A stretch of DNA of 64,000 nt from Sphingomonadales bacterium UBA7471 (GTDB taxonomy: Bacteria; Pseudomonadota; Alphaproteobacteria; Sphingomonadales; Sphingomonadaceae): assembly GCA_002479765.1 (NCBI GenBank), contig DLOZ01000012.1, positions 9,195 to 73,194 on the forward strand. Direction: 5' to 3'. Of the stretch, positions 1 to 7,419 are shown piece by piece. Every line of letters starts with the position of its first letter. Position 1 is the stretch's first letter. The notes under the pieces were generated by a model. That model ran no database searches. It was not told where the DNA came from and worked only from the letters and a program-made list of their open reading frames with translations. Made by a program: the position numbers and the translations under genes.

Positions 1-102
1 TTCACAAGCTACGCCGTGTCGGTTTTCAACCATTATGACGATATTGACATGAACGCCCCAAATTACACCCATCGGCCAATCGTTGTCAGCTATCTTGCCT
101 GA
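1..102 (+). CDS. 3' end of an unidentified gene (partial)
   Basis: A frame is open from the first base to a TGA at 100-102, giving 33 residues that end in IVVSYLA. The composition looks protein-like (YAVSVFNHYDD...). I do not recognise the family. It is supported as a real gene end mainly by the strong intrinsic terminator that follows 12 bp after its stop, on the same strand. With only 33 residues visible, a chance open frame cannot be excluded. Confidence 0.45.
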   Translation, partial: FTSYAVSVFNHYDDIDMNAPNYTHRPIVVSYLA

Positions 103-114
103 CGTCGATAGCCT

Positions 115-174
115 GCGACCGGCGTACCCCCGGCTCCCCCTACCTCCTAAAGGTACCCGGTCGCCCCCTTTTTT
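115..174 (+). terminator. Rho-independent terminator upstream of pspA
   Basis: The left arm 115-128 (GCGACCGGCGTACC) pairs with the right arm 152-164 (GGTACCCGGTCGC) with one bulged base, followed by a C run and six T residues (169-174). It would end transcription of the upstream gene. The psp operon begins only 38 bp later, so the psp promoter must lie very close to pspA or be read through this hairpin. Confidence 0.75.
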
Positions 175-211
175 CAGTACGCAAATAAACAGTTTTAACC
201 GGAGTTACCCA

Positions 212-895
212 ATGGGCATATTTTCAAGAACCCGCGATATCATCGCCGCCAACGTCACGGACTTGCTCGACAAGTCGCAGGACCCGGCAAAGATGATCCG
301 CATGATCATTCTGGAGATGGAGGAAACTTTGGTTGAAGTCCGTGCTTCCGCAGCCCGGACCATTGCTGACCAAAAAGAGCTGCGCCGGCACATCGACAAG
401 CTGAACACGCTTGAAGCTGACTGGACCGACAAGGCCCATCTCGCGCTGTCAAAAGATCGCGAAGACCTTGCCAAGGCGGCCTTGGTCGAAAAGCGCAAGG
501 CGACCGATATGAAGGACCAGCTGACAGCGGAAGTCGATGTTCTCAACGATGCATTGAAGGCTTCGGAGCAGGATATTCACAAGCTGCAGAAAAAGCTCGC
601 CGACGCCCGCAGCCGTCAGAACGCGTTGATGACGCGGCTGGAAAGCGCTGAAAATCAGGTCAAGCTGCGCACCATGTATAATGGCGACAAGGTTCGCGAG
701 GCTTTCTCTCGCTTTGATGTGCTCGAACGCCGTGTGGATGAAGCGCAGGGATATGCGGACTCGCTGTCCATCGGTTCAGACGCGCCACGCAGCTTGGGCG
801 ACGAAATCGCAGCGCTTGAATCCTTCGACGTTGTCGATGCCGAGCTGGAAGCGATGAAAAAAGCCATGAAACAAGACGCGCAGAAGGAAGGTTGA
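212..895 (+). CDS. pspA: Phage shock protein A (PspA/IM30 family)
   Basis: Predicted 227-residue cytoplasmic-face membrane-stress effector of the PspA/Vipp1 (ESCRT-III-like) family. It begins MGIFSRTRDIIAANVTDLLD, the amphipathic helix typical of PspA, and then is almost entirely charged coiled coil. Length matches the usual 220-230 residues. The start at 212 is chosen over an upstream ATG at 83 because GGAG lies at 201-204, the homologous N-terminus begins there, and the extra 43 residues would run through the terminator at 115-174. First gene of the psp operon; pspB follows 4 bp after the stop. In this family PspA oligomers support damaged membranes and can restrain the activator PspF; no pspF is visible here. 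Confidence 0.95.
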   Translation: MGIFSRTRDIIAANVTDLLDKSQDPAKMIRMIILEMEETLVEVRASAARTIADQKELRRHIDKLNTLEADWTDKAHLALSKDREDLAKAALVEKRKATDMKDQLTAEVDVLNDALKASEQDIHKLQKKLADARSRQNALMTRLESAENQVKLRTMYNGDKVREAFSRFDVLERRVDEAQGYADSLSIGSDAPRSLGDEIAALESFDVVDAELEAMKKAMKQDAQKEG

Positions 896-899
896 TCCA

Positions 900-1187
900 A
901 TGGAAGATACTGTCGTCCCCATTTTCGTTTGCGGCATACTGTTTATTGGCTTGCCTTGGATCATCCTGCATTATGTTACACGCTGGAAAACCGCGGCAAC
1001 GCTCACCAATGATGACGAGCGGATGCTCGGCGACATGCACGAACTGGCCCGTCGTCTCGAAGATCGCCTTGATACCGTTGAGCGTCTGGTCGCCCAGGAA
1101 AATCCTGAATGGCAGGCACGCCGCATCGATCATGAAACAAAAGATTTCGACCCCGAAAATGTCCGCAGGCTGGAAAGGAACCGCTAA
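900..1187 (+). CDS. pspB: Phage shock protein B
   Basis: 95-residue protein with one N-terminal membrane helix (about residues 5-25) and a cytoplasmic amphipathic helix containing RLEDRLDTVERLV followed by NPEWQARR, the PspB signature. In the family, PspB works with PspC at the inner membrane to sense envelope stress and relieve PspA inhibition. It is somewhat longer than E. coli PspB because of a charged C-terminal tail. The gene sits 4 bp after pspA and 1 bp before pspC, so co-translation is likely. Preceded by the purine-rich run AAGGAAGG. Confidence 0.92.
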   Translation: MEDTVVPIFVCGILFIGLPWIILHYVTRWKTAATLTNDDERMLGDMHELARRLEDRLDTVERLVAQENPEWQARRIDHETKDFDPENVRRLERNR

Positions 1188-1188
1188 A

Positions 1189-1572
1189 ATGGCTGGTACA
1201 CATACCAAATTCTATCTCGATAAGATGAATGCGAAATGGAAAGGCGTTTGCGCCGGGATTGCCGACTATACCGGCGTGGACGTTCTCTGGGTTCGGCTTG
1301 GCGCGGTGATGCTCACCCTGATGGGCGGTTTTCCGTGGACGCTGATTGCCTATGTGATCACCGCTTGGATGGCCAACCCGAAGCCAGTGCATCTCTATAC
1401 AGATGACCGCCAAGACCAGAAATTCTGGCAGGGCGTGCGTCAGTCACCTGCCCGCACAACACGCGACATTCGTTCGCGTTTCCGGGAAATCGACCGTCGG
1501 TTGGCCGAAATGGAAACCTATTATGTCAGCAACAACAAGCAGCTGGCGGACGAAATCGAAAGCCTTCGATAA
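1189..1572 (+). CDS. pspC: Phage shock protein C (PspC domain)
   Basis: 127-residue inner-membrane protein. The N-terminal PspC domain shows FYLDKMNAKWKGVCAGIADY and then a hydrophobic helix (about 35-60). The C-terminal half is soluble and helical, ending EIESLR. The ATG at 1189 is one base after the pspB stop and lies inside the pspB-proximal GGAAAGGA region. Its C-terminal coiled coil (IDRRLAEMET ... ADEIESLR) resembles the tails of the two PspB-like proteins encoded at 1754 and 2068, which hints at a shared oligomerisation or docking surface. Family role: envelope-stress sensor that sequesters PspA. Confidence 0.92.
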   Translation: MAGTHTKFYLDKMNAKWKGVCAGIADYTGVDVLWVRLGAVMLTLMGGFPWTLIAYVITAWMANPKPVHLYTDDRQDQKFWQGVRQSPARTTRDIRSRFREIDRRLAEMETYYVSNNKQLADEIESLR

Positions 1573-1598
1573 ACGGCGACATATTGGAAGGAATGTTC

Positions 1599-1757
1599 AT
1601 GTTCACGCTTATCATTCTCGGGCTGATTGGGTGGTTTGCATATCGCCACTTCGCGCAGAAGAAACGCAAGGCGGATCGCCGCAACTGGAGCGTTGATTTC
1701 CGCGACAGCCCCATCCGGCCCTTCACACGCCGTCTGCCATGGAAAGAATTCAAATGA
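1599..1757 (+). CDS. Small membrane protein in psp operon (52 aa)
   Basis: Short ORF with GGAAGGA at 1586-1592, six bases before the ATG at 1599. The product starts MFTLIILGLIGWFAYRHFAQ, a single N-terminal membrane helix, followed by a very basic tail (KKRKADRRNW) and RLPWKEFK. It ends in an ATGA overlap with the next gene (1754), which argues for translation. Position recalls PspD in enterobacteria, but I see no specific similarity and give no name. It lies between pspC and three PspB-like genes and is probably part of the same mRNA. Confidence 0.65.
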   Translation: MFTLIILGLIGWFAYRHFAQKKRKADRRNWSVDFRDSPIRPFTRRLPWKEFK

Positions 1758-2053
1758 GCTTTGCAGGACCAAATTTCGTGATTGCAATTGTTGCCATGAT
1801 GACAGTCGGGTGGCTCATCAACAACTGGATCCGCGCCAAACATGGCTATCCATTGGAAGATGAATGGGGCGGCAAGACCGCGCTGACAGACGGCGACTAT
1901 CCCGAAGCGGAGCGCAAAATCATGCTGCTCAGCAATGAAAATGAAACGCTGAACGGAAAGATTGGTCGTCTGGAAGAACGGGTCGCAGTCTTGGAACGGA
2001 TCGTCACGGATAAAGCCGGTCGCCTTTCGGAAGAAATTGAAAAACTACGGTAA
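1754..2053 (+). CDS. PspB-like membrane/coiled-coil protein 1
   Basis: 99 residues. One N-terminal membrane helix (FVIAIVAMMTVGWLINNWI), a polar middle, then an amphipathic coiled coil IGRLEERVAVLERIVTD and a terminal SEEIEKLR. The RLEERVAVLERI segment matches the PspB core (compare RMRERIQALESIL in E. coli PspB, from memory). The start at ATG 1754 overlaps the preceding stop as ATGA; an in-frame ATG at 1739 would only add MERIQ. Not annotated in model psp operons; probably a diverged PspB paralogue in the same operon. Function unknown; membrane-stress role inferred from context. Confidence 0.75.
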   Translation: MSFAGPNFVIAIVAMMTVGWLINNWIRAKHGYPLEDEWGGKTALTDGDYPEAERKIMLLSNENETLNGKIGRLEERVAVLERIVTDKAGRLSEEIEKLR

Positions 2054-2067
2054 AATTGGAGGAAGTA

Positions 2068-2340
2068 ATGGACCCGTTTCAAATGGTCGTCGCAATCATT
2101 GCCATCATCACGATCGGCAGGATTATCCAGACGAAGCAAAAGGCAAAGCTCGGGATCGTTGAAGACGAAAATTTCATGGGCACGAAAACCCACCGTCTTT
2201 TGAACAATGCGGATACGCAGCAGATGCAGGACGAAATTCGGGCTTTGAAAGAACGCATTCAGGTTTTGGAGCGCATCGCGACGGACAACAATAATATGAG
2301 TGATATCAACCGTCAGATTGAGGAACTGCGCAGCCGGTAA
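2068..2340 (+). CDS. PspB-like membrane/coiled-coil protein 2
   Basis: 90 residues: N-terminal membrane helix (MVVAIIAIITIGRII), then basic QTKQKAK, and a C-terminal coiled coil IRALKERIQVLERIATD followed by QIEELRSR. LKERIQVLERI is the PspB-type motif. Excellent Shine-Dalgarno GGAGGAAG (2058-2065) sets the start at 2068 rather than the TTG at 2056. It lies 14 bp after PspB-like 1 and shares its architecture and tail, so tandem duplication and divergence is the simplest explanation. Specific function unknown. Confidence 0.78.
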   Translation: MDPFQMVVAIIAIITIGRIIQTKQKAKLGIVEDENFMGTKTHRLLNNADTQQMQDEIRALKERIQVLERIATDNNNMSDINRQIEELRSR

Positions 2341-2366
2341 CGGCGCGCGGACGGAAAGGAAGGACC

Positions 2367-2609
2367 ATGCAACAGGATCCCAACTTCTACATCATCATCG
2401 GCGCCTTTGCGGTGCTGTGTGTCGGCATCGTGTCGTCATTAAGCCTGCGTGGCTGGCGCGACTGGATCGCGCTTAAGCATGCAGAGCTGGAAACCATGCG
2501 GCACGGCAATGATGCACCTGTGCCCTCGGCCACGTCGCGTATTGAAGTCGCCGATTTGAAAGAGCGCGTGAAAAGGCTTGAAGCCATCGCGGCAGGGATT
2601 GATATCTAA
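2367..2609 (+). CDS. PspB-like membrane/coiled-coil protein 3
   Basis: 80 residues with an N-terminal membrane helix (YIIIGAFAVLCVGIVSSLSL), a tryptophan-rich juxtamembrane stretch (GWRDWIALK) and a short C-terminal amphipathic helix VADLKERVKRLEAIAAG that again matches the PspB motif. GGAAAGGAAGGA (2354-2365) precedes the ATG. Last of the four small genes after pspC; sufE starts 25 bp later and may or may not belong to the operon. Function unknown; a role in membrane-stress sensing is inferred only from structure and context. Confidence 0.72.
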   Translation: MQQDPNFYIIIGAFAVLCVGIVSSLSLRGWRDWIALKHAELETMRHGNDAPVPSATSRIEVADLKERVKRLEAIAAGIDI

Positions 2610-2633
2610 GCATCGCGGCCATATGCGCACTGC

Positions 2634-3038
2634 ATGACAACATTTGCTGACATTACCGAAGAATATGCATTTCTTGAGGCCGATGACCGCTATCGGTTGC
2701 TGATCGATCTCGGCCGCGAATTGCCCGAAATGCCCGCCGCGTTGAAAACCGATGCGACGCTGGTTCGGGGATGTTCCGCAAATGTATGGGTCTATCCCGT
2801 GACCGCTGACAACGAACTCACATTTCTGGCCGACAGCAACGCCGCGATTACCAAAGGCATCATCGCATTGGTCCTGAAAACGGTTGAGCACAAAAGTGCG
2901 GCCGATATTCTGAAGACCGATATCGAGAGTGCCCTTGCGCCGTTCGACCTCAAAAATCAGTTAAGTTCGAACCGGACACAGGGCATTCCCAATATGATCT
3001 CGCTTATCCGCGAGACGGCAGCGCGTTACGCCGGCTGA
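2634..3038 (+). CDS. sufE: Cysteine desulfuration protein SufE
   Basis: 134-residue cytosolic sulfur acceptor. SufE takes persulfide sulfur from the cysteine desulfurase SufS and passes it to the SufBCD scaffold for Fe-S cluster assembly. The conserved catalytic cysteine is visible in LVRGCSANVWVYP (about residue 47), and FDLKNQLSSNRTQGIPNM is the usual SufE C-terminal helix region. Length is normal. No suf operon is adjacent, so it is a stand-alone copy. Its 3' end overlaps the convergent PepSY gene by 13 bp, and the overlap contains a small palindrome CCGGCTGAGCCGG. Confidence 0.93.
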   Translation: MTTFADITEEYAFLEADDRYRLLIDLGRELPEMPAALKTDATLVRGCSANVWVYPVTADNELTFLADSNAAITKGIIALVLKTVEHKSAADILKTDIESALAPFDLKNQLSSNRTQGIPNMISLIRETAARYAG

Positions 3039-4366
3039 GCCGGACGCAACCCAAGCCACATCGCAAGTGCAGGCAGTCGCGGCAGCAGCAGCCGGTCGAA
3101 CAGCCACAGCGCGAACAGCGATGCCGCAAGCAACGGCAAGAGCAATGCCATGACGCCGATGATAATCACAACCCCGCGCATTTTTGGCGGTACCGCGGCG
3201 GCCGGCGGTGCGCCGAGCGCGTCATCGGGCTTGCGCCGTCGCCACATCAGGAAACCCGATATCACCAATGTGATCAGGCCAAGCGCAGTGAGCACCCCGA
3301 CCAGCTGATTAATCCAACCAAAAAGCTGACCCTCATGCCATGCAATTCCATAATTGACCGCACGATCAATGACATGCTTGTCGGCAAAGCCTTTCCGCGA
3401 CATCTCCTTGCCCGTTGCAACATCAAATGTGATCTCGCGGTTCAATGGCCGGTTCTGCGCCTCCGACTTAATGGTCCAGGCCATCGGCGCAGGCGGGCCG
3501 AAACGCTCAGGCGCGCCCGGTGCTTTCACCAACGCCGGGTGCGGCAGTCGTTCGGCTTTCGCTTTGGCGACCATGTCCGCCAAGCCAACCAGCGGAATTC
3601 CGGCAGCCTGCATCTTCATCATCGCATCATGGTCATGCTCGGCATGCGGCGCGGCACTGCCCGTTTTCCAGTTTTGCGCGCCTTGCACCAAACCCAGCTC
3701 AGTCCGAACCAGCCGGAAAGCATCGCCCCAGACGCTCGCCCAAGGCAGTCCTGTGGTCAGCAAAACAAGCGCCAGCCCTGAAACCCAGAAGCCAGTTACC
3801 GCATGCAGATCGCGCAGGAACACGCGATTGCCCTTCCCCAAACGGGGCCACACGACACCGGCAAAGCGCTGCCCGCGCGGCCACCACATATACAGACCGG
3901 TCAGGATCATGACGATCGCCCAGCACGCCGCCAGTTCAACAATCCAGTCACCCATTTTACCGATCAGCAGCGACCCATGTATCCGCGACACCGTGGCGGA
4001 TATCCGGTTTTCTGGATCGATACTGCCCAACACTTTACCCTGCGGTGACACATAGACATCGCGCATCGATTGGCCGTCGGCGAGGCCGATATGGATCATG
4101 GCGGCATCACCTGAACGTTCGGGTAAGCGATAGCTTTGGAATTGCGCACCCGGATTGGCCGCCATAACAGCCGCCAACTGCGCATTGGGCGACACCGCAT
4201 TTTCAGTCGGCAGGTTGGTAAATGCGCGCTCCTCCCACCGATCCAATTGCGGCTTGAACAAGCAAATTGCGCCAGTTGTGGCAAGTATGAGGATCAACGG
4301 CATCACGAAGAGCGAAGCATAGAAATGCCAACGCCAGATGGTGCGGTAGAAAGACGTATTTTCCAT
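3026..4366 (-). CDS. PepSY-associated TM helix domain protein (reductase-like)
   Basis: 446-residue inner-membrane protein of the PepSY_TM (DUF3526/PiuB-like) type. It begins MENTSFYRTIWRWHFYASLF, with a first helix to about residue 35, periplasmic PepSY segments, and further helices near 145, 190, 345 and 400. A start at 4366 is preferred because TTAGGAGAG sits 6-12 bases upstream. Such proteins pair with TonB receptors and are thought to reduce or process metal or siderophore cargo at the inner membrane. It follows the TonB receptor by 10 bp and is surely co-transcribed. The exact substrate cannot be read from sequence. Confidence 0.85.
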   Translation of the reverse strand: MENTSFYRTIWRWHFYASLFVMPLILILATTGAICLFKPQLDRWEERAFTNLPTENAVSPNAQLAAVMAANPGAQFQSYRLPERSGDAAMIHIGLADGQSMRDVYVSPQGKVLGSIDPENRISATVSRIHGSLLIGKMGDWIVELAACWAIVMILTGLYMWWPRGQRFAGVVWPRLGKGNRVFLRDLHAVTGFWVSGLALVLLTTGLPWASVWGDAFRLVRTELGLVQGAQNWKTGSAAPHAEHDHDAMMKMQAAGIPLVGLADMVAKAKAERLPHPALVKAPGAPERFGPPAPMAWTIKSEAQNRPLNREITFDVATGKEMSRKGFADKHVIDRAVNYGIAWHEGQLFGWINQLVGVLTALGLITLVISGFLMWRRRKPDDALGAPPAAAVPPKMRGVVIIIGVMALLLPLLAASLFALWLFDRLLLPRLPALAMWLGLRPAQPA

Positions 4367-4376
4367 CTCTGCTCTC

Positions 4377-6350
4377 CTAAAACCGCGCACGGACGCCGCC
4401 GTAGATGGCACGGCGTTCGACCGGATAGTAAATGGCGGATGCTGCGGAGGCAAGGATAGCGGCCGACACGTCGCCAATGGCTTTCTCCCCGGTCAGGTTC
4501 CGCGCATCAAGAAATAGATCGACCCCGGCCATAAGGCGCGCACCGGCAGATAAGCCGAACAGCGTATAGCCTGTCGTGCGTGTCGTGTTCCGATAGTCGG
4601 CCCATGCACCCTGGGGCACCCATTCAACATTCGGCGCTATATGCAAATCGTCGCTGCCAAGTCGAAGCTCCGACCGCAGGACATGCTTTGGCACCACAGG
4701 CAGCCGGTTGTTGCCATATTGGGCATCGGCGACAAAGCGGAAGGCGGAATATTGCCAGATCTGCCGGAAACGCAGCCAATCGGTCGGCGCTACACTAAAC
4801 GCGGCCTCGATGCCCTGATGCCGTGTTTTATCGGCGTTGAACGTTGTCGCTGGGATGTCCCGCCCTACGGTAAATTGCAGCATTTCGCCTTTTATGTTGG
4901 CACGGTACAGGGCAATATCCCAGCTCGCCCATCCCAGTTTCCCGCGCGTCCCGATTTCGGCTGTCCATGCTGTTTGTTCCTTTACAGGAACAAACGCCGC
5001 AATTTGTGCGAGTTCAACGAAGGTCGGGAATTCTGTGGACTTGCTATAATTGGCAAAAAATTGGACGTCTTCGGATGGTTCCCAGAGGACGCCAAATTTG
5101 GGCGAGAACGCGTCGAACGACGCTGCACCCGTTGCGGCAGACGGAACGATTTGAACCTGCTTTCGGAAACCATCGGCATATATACCGCCTGCTATGAACG
5201 TAACGCCCGCAACCGGCGTTGCACGCAGCTCTCCATACATATTCGACGTCCGGGCCGTCTGGTCGGCATCGAAGGTAAGCGCGCCACGCTTGCCATTCAC
5301 ATTGATAAAGCGCTTTGCGTCAATTGTTCCCCAACGGGACTCTCCGCCAAGGGTAAAGCTCCATATATCGCCTTCACGGTCATAACGGGCGAACACGCCG
5401 CGATCGGTCGATGTCTGATCAATGACCTGGAAAATTGGGTGATATAATTCTTTGGCATTCAAGAAAGCGCCTACATCCAGACGGCTATTGCCCCAGTCGA
5501 AACGGGTCCGGTTCTGGATACGAACTGAATTGATATCGCGCGCCTGATCCCCGACAAAATTACCAGTTCGTGGTGCGGTCAACGCCGTTGCGCGGGTCAA
5601 TGCACCGGGCAGTTCCTGATTAAGTGTCGTCGCGCTTGCGTAAAATCGCGTCGACACGACATCCGAAATCCTAAGCCCAACATTGCCGTTAAAGCGGATT
5701 GAATTTCGCTGGGCGTGTTGGCGATCCCCCTTGTGGCTATCGGCGCTGATCGCTGCCCACGCATTGGCATCGCCGTCACCCACTCCAAAAGACGCCAAGC
5801 CGCGATAAAAGTCAGAGCTGCCGACATCACCGCGAAGGTAAAGGCCCGCCGCATTGTCTCCCATGGGCGTAACGCCGTTGATTGCGCCACCCAATGTACC
5901 GGAACCAAATCTCAACGCGTTCGCGCCGCGATATACCTCTAAATGGTCGAAGAATATGGGTTCAAGCTCTTGAAAGTCGCCATTGTCGTCGGCCAGATTG
6001 ATGTGGACCCCATCCTGCAACAGCGTCAGTCCGCGCATGTGAAACCCGCGCGACAGACCCGAACCGCGAATGGAAATGCGGACCTCTTGTCCAAAACGCG
6101 GCTGGGTATACACGCCGGGCGAAAAAGCCAAAGTATCACGCAACGACACGACGGTCTTGTCTGCATAATCTTCGTGGCTAACGACGTCGGTGCCGCCTGC
6201 GGTGGTGTTTGCCGATATTTCGGCCTCGTCAGCCGCTGCACGGCCGGTGACAATAATCGTGGCGTCAGCAGCCTCTTCAGCTGCGGCGGGGGTAATGATG
6301 GCAATAACAGAGCACGCGACAGACGCGCGCAAAATGGACAAAAATTTCAT
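4377..6350 (-). CDS. TonB-dependent receptor (metal/siderophore type)
   Basis: 657-residue outer-membrane receptor. A signal peptide (MKFLSILRASVACSVIAIIT... cleaved near PAAA-EE) is followed by a TonB-box-like ATIIVTGR, a plug domain (RISIRGSGLSRGFHMRGLTLLQDG, split here as RISIRGSG / MRGLTLLQDGV), then a 22-strand-type barrel ending in an aromatic RARF. Located between a DUF2946 gene and a PepSY gene on the same strand, a combination typical of iron or copper uptake loci. Ligand not identifiable from sequence. No obvious Fur box was found in the 51-bp upstream gap. Confidence 0.9.
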   Translation of the reverse strand: MKFLSILRASVACSVIAIITPAAAEEAADATIIVTGRAAADEAEISANTTAGGTDVVSHEDYADKTVVSLRDTLAFSPGVYTQPRFGQEVRISIRGSGLSRGFHMRGLTLLQDGVHINLADDNGDFQELEPIFFDHLEVYRGANALRFGSGTLGGAINGVTPMGDNAAGLYLRGDVGSSDFYRGLASFGVGDGDANAWAAISADSHKGDRQHAQRNSIRFNGNVGLRISDVVSTRFYASATTLNQELPGALTRATALTAPRTGNFVGDQARDINSVRIQNRTRFDWGNSRLDVGAFLNAKELYHPIFQVIDQTSTDRGVFARYDREGDIWSFTLGGESRWGTIDAKRFINVNGKRGALTFDADQTARTSNMYGELRATPVAGVTFIAGGIYADGFRKQVQIVPSAATGAASFDAFSPKFGVLWEPSEDVQFFANYSKSTEFPTFVELAQIAAFVPVKEQTAWTAEIGTRGKLGWASWDIALYRANIKGEMLQFTVGRDIPATTFNADKTRHQGIEAAFSVAPTDWLRFRQIWQYSAFRFVADAQYGNNRLPVVPKHVLRSELRLGSDDLHIAPNVEWVPQGAWADYRNTTRTTGYTLFGLSAGARLMAGVDLFLDARNLTGEKAIGDVSAAILASAASAIYYPVERRAIYGGVRARF

Positions 6351-6401
6351 GATATTTTCCTAAATCTAAACGAGAAATAGGCCGCAAAGCAGCCCTGTGG
6401 T

Positions 6402-6794
6402 TTAGACGTAAGAAGGTGGCCCAATCGCAGGCGGCGGGGGAGCAGCGAGGCCTGCACCAACCGATACTTCGCGTTTGGCAAAAGCAGGAATGGCAAGCGC
6501 AACAGGTGCCATTGCAACTTGGAAATCAGCGGAAAGCACGTCCGCCGCCATCGCTGTTCCCGCAAAGGCACAAGGTTGATGCTCAACCGATTTGCCTTTG
6601 GATGGGTCTTCTTTGTGCAGCTTACCCGATTTGTCCATCCAGACGGTCTGGGTGTCCATTCCCGTACAGATGGTCAGCGCAAACCCTCGCTCCGACGACG
6701 GCATGAAACCGGACGGGATGATGACGCGCAAAGCGAGTGCCAGCACTATCAGTGCGGCTGCTATATTCCGCAAAGGTGAAGATGCGCGAATCAC
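6402..6794 (-). CDS. DUF2946 family small membrane-anchored protein
   Basis: About 130 residues. One hydrophobic segment (IAAALIVLALALRVIIPSGF), an ICTG motif, a PCAFAG motif and a second hydrophobic stretch near the end, followed by PPPPAIGPPSYV. This layout with paired cysteine motifs fits DUF2946, which often accompanies copper- or iron-linked TonB receptors. Start is uncertain: GTG at 6794 puts the membrane helix at the N-terminus; a TTG at 6815 is an alternative, and the 5' region abuts the J-domain gene stop. First gene of the DUF2946-TonB-PepSY set. Metal binding is inference. Confidence 0.65.
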   Translation of the reverse strand: MIRASSPLRNIAAALIVLALALRVIIPSGFMPSSERGFALTICTGMDTQTVWMDKSGKLHKEDPSKGKSVEHQPCAFAGTAMAADVLSADFQVAMAPVALAIPAFAKREVSVGAGLAAPPPPAIGPPSYV

Positions 6795-6834
6795 GCGCGC
6801 CCTTTGCGCGTACAATTTCGTCCGCGCAAGGTGA

Positions 6835-7368
6835 TTAACCCTTCCACTCGCGCCGTTCTTCGGCAACGCGCAGAACGTCATACGCCGCCTGCCCCGCCTG
6901 AAACGCTTTCGCGGCATCGGCGTTGCCGGGGTTTACGTCTGGATGTGTTTCCTTGGCGATTTTGCGCCAGGCTTTTTTGGCGTCATCAAACGTGGAGTCG
7001 CTTTCAAGGCCCAGAATATCGAGCGCATGCATTTCATCACGGCTTCGGCTGCCATCGCCGGACCCCGCCCAGCCATAATGCGCGGATTCTTTGTAGCCCG
7101 AAAAATCCCTGCGCTCGTTCGCTTCGCGCAATTCGGCTTCTTCCTTGGTCAGACCTTCGAAATAGTCCCAACCACGGTTATATTCACCGGCATGTTCTTC
7201 ACAGAACATCCAGCGGTCCGGGCTGTTGGGTGATTTTGGTGCGGGGCAGTTGCCCGCTTTCGTGCAACCATAGCGGTCGCACAGACGCACCTTTTGCGCT
7301 TCGTTGCTACTTCCATAGCCACGCCAGCGGGGAAAACCCCAGTCATTTCGTCGAGTGGACCGCACCAT
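6835..7368 (-). CDS. J-domain (DnaJ-like) protein with N-terminal Cys motif
   Basis: 177 residues. The C-terminal J domain (about 112-170) reads HALDILGLE...AWRKIAKETHPDVNPG, with the HPD tripeptide that stimulates Hsp70 ATPase. The N-terminal half carries Cys/His residues (RLCDRYGC, GNCPAP, MFCEEHAGEYNRG) that could form a small zinc site. No G/F region or DnaJ zinc repeat, so it is a specialised co-chaperone, not DnaJ. Conserved hypothetical J-proteins of this form occur in sphingomonads (family knowledge). Partner unknown. Confidence 0.85.
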   Translation of the reverse strand: MVRSTRRNDWGFPRWRGYGSSNEAQKVRLCDRYGCTKAGNCPAPKSPNSPDRWMFCEEHAGEYNRGWDYFEGLTKEEAELREANERRDFSGYKESAHYGWAGSGDGSRSRDEMHALDILGLESDSTFDDAKKAWRKIAKETHPDVNPGNADAAKAFQAGQAAYDVLRVAEERREWKG

Positions 7369-7419
7369 GCCGCCGACTTAGCGAGGGCACGCGCATTTTG
7401 CTAGAGGCGTAAACGCAAT

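Noticed and set aside
1..34. Possible minus-strand start of a divergent pspF gene
   Set aside because: The frame has no ribosome site and only 11 codons are visible; the plus-strand frame with its own terminator is a better explanation.
84..98. Sigma-54-like element (TGTCAGC-N4-TTGC) before pspA
   Set aside because: The essential GG at -24 is missing, it lies inside the end of the upstream reading frame, and a strong terminator separates it from pspA.
83..211. Longer pspA starting at 83
   Set aside because: The extra 43 residues are encoded across an intrinsic terminator and have no counterpart in PspA proteins; the start at 212 has a ribosome site.
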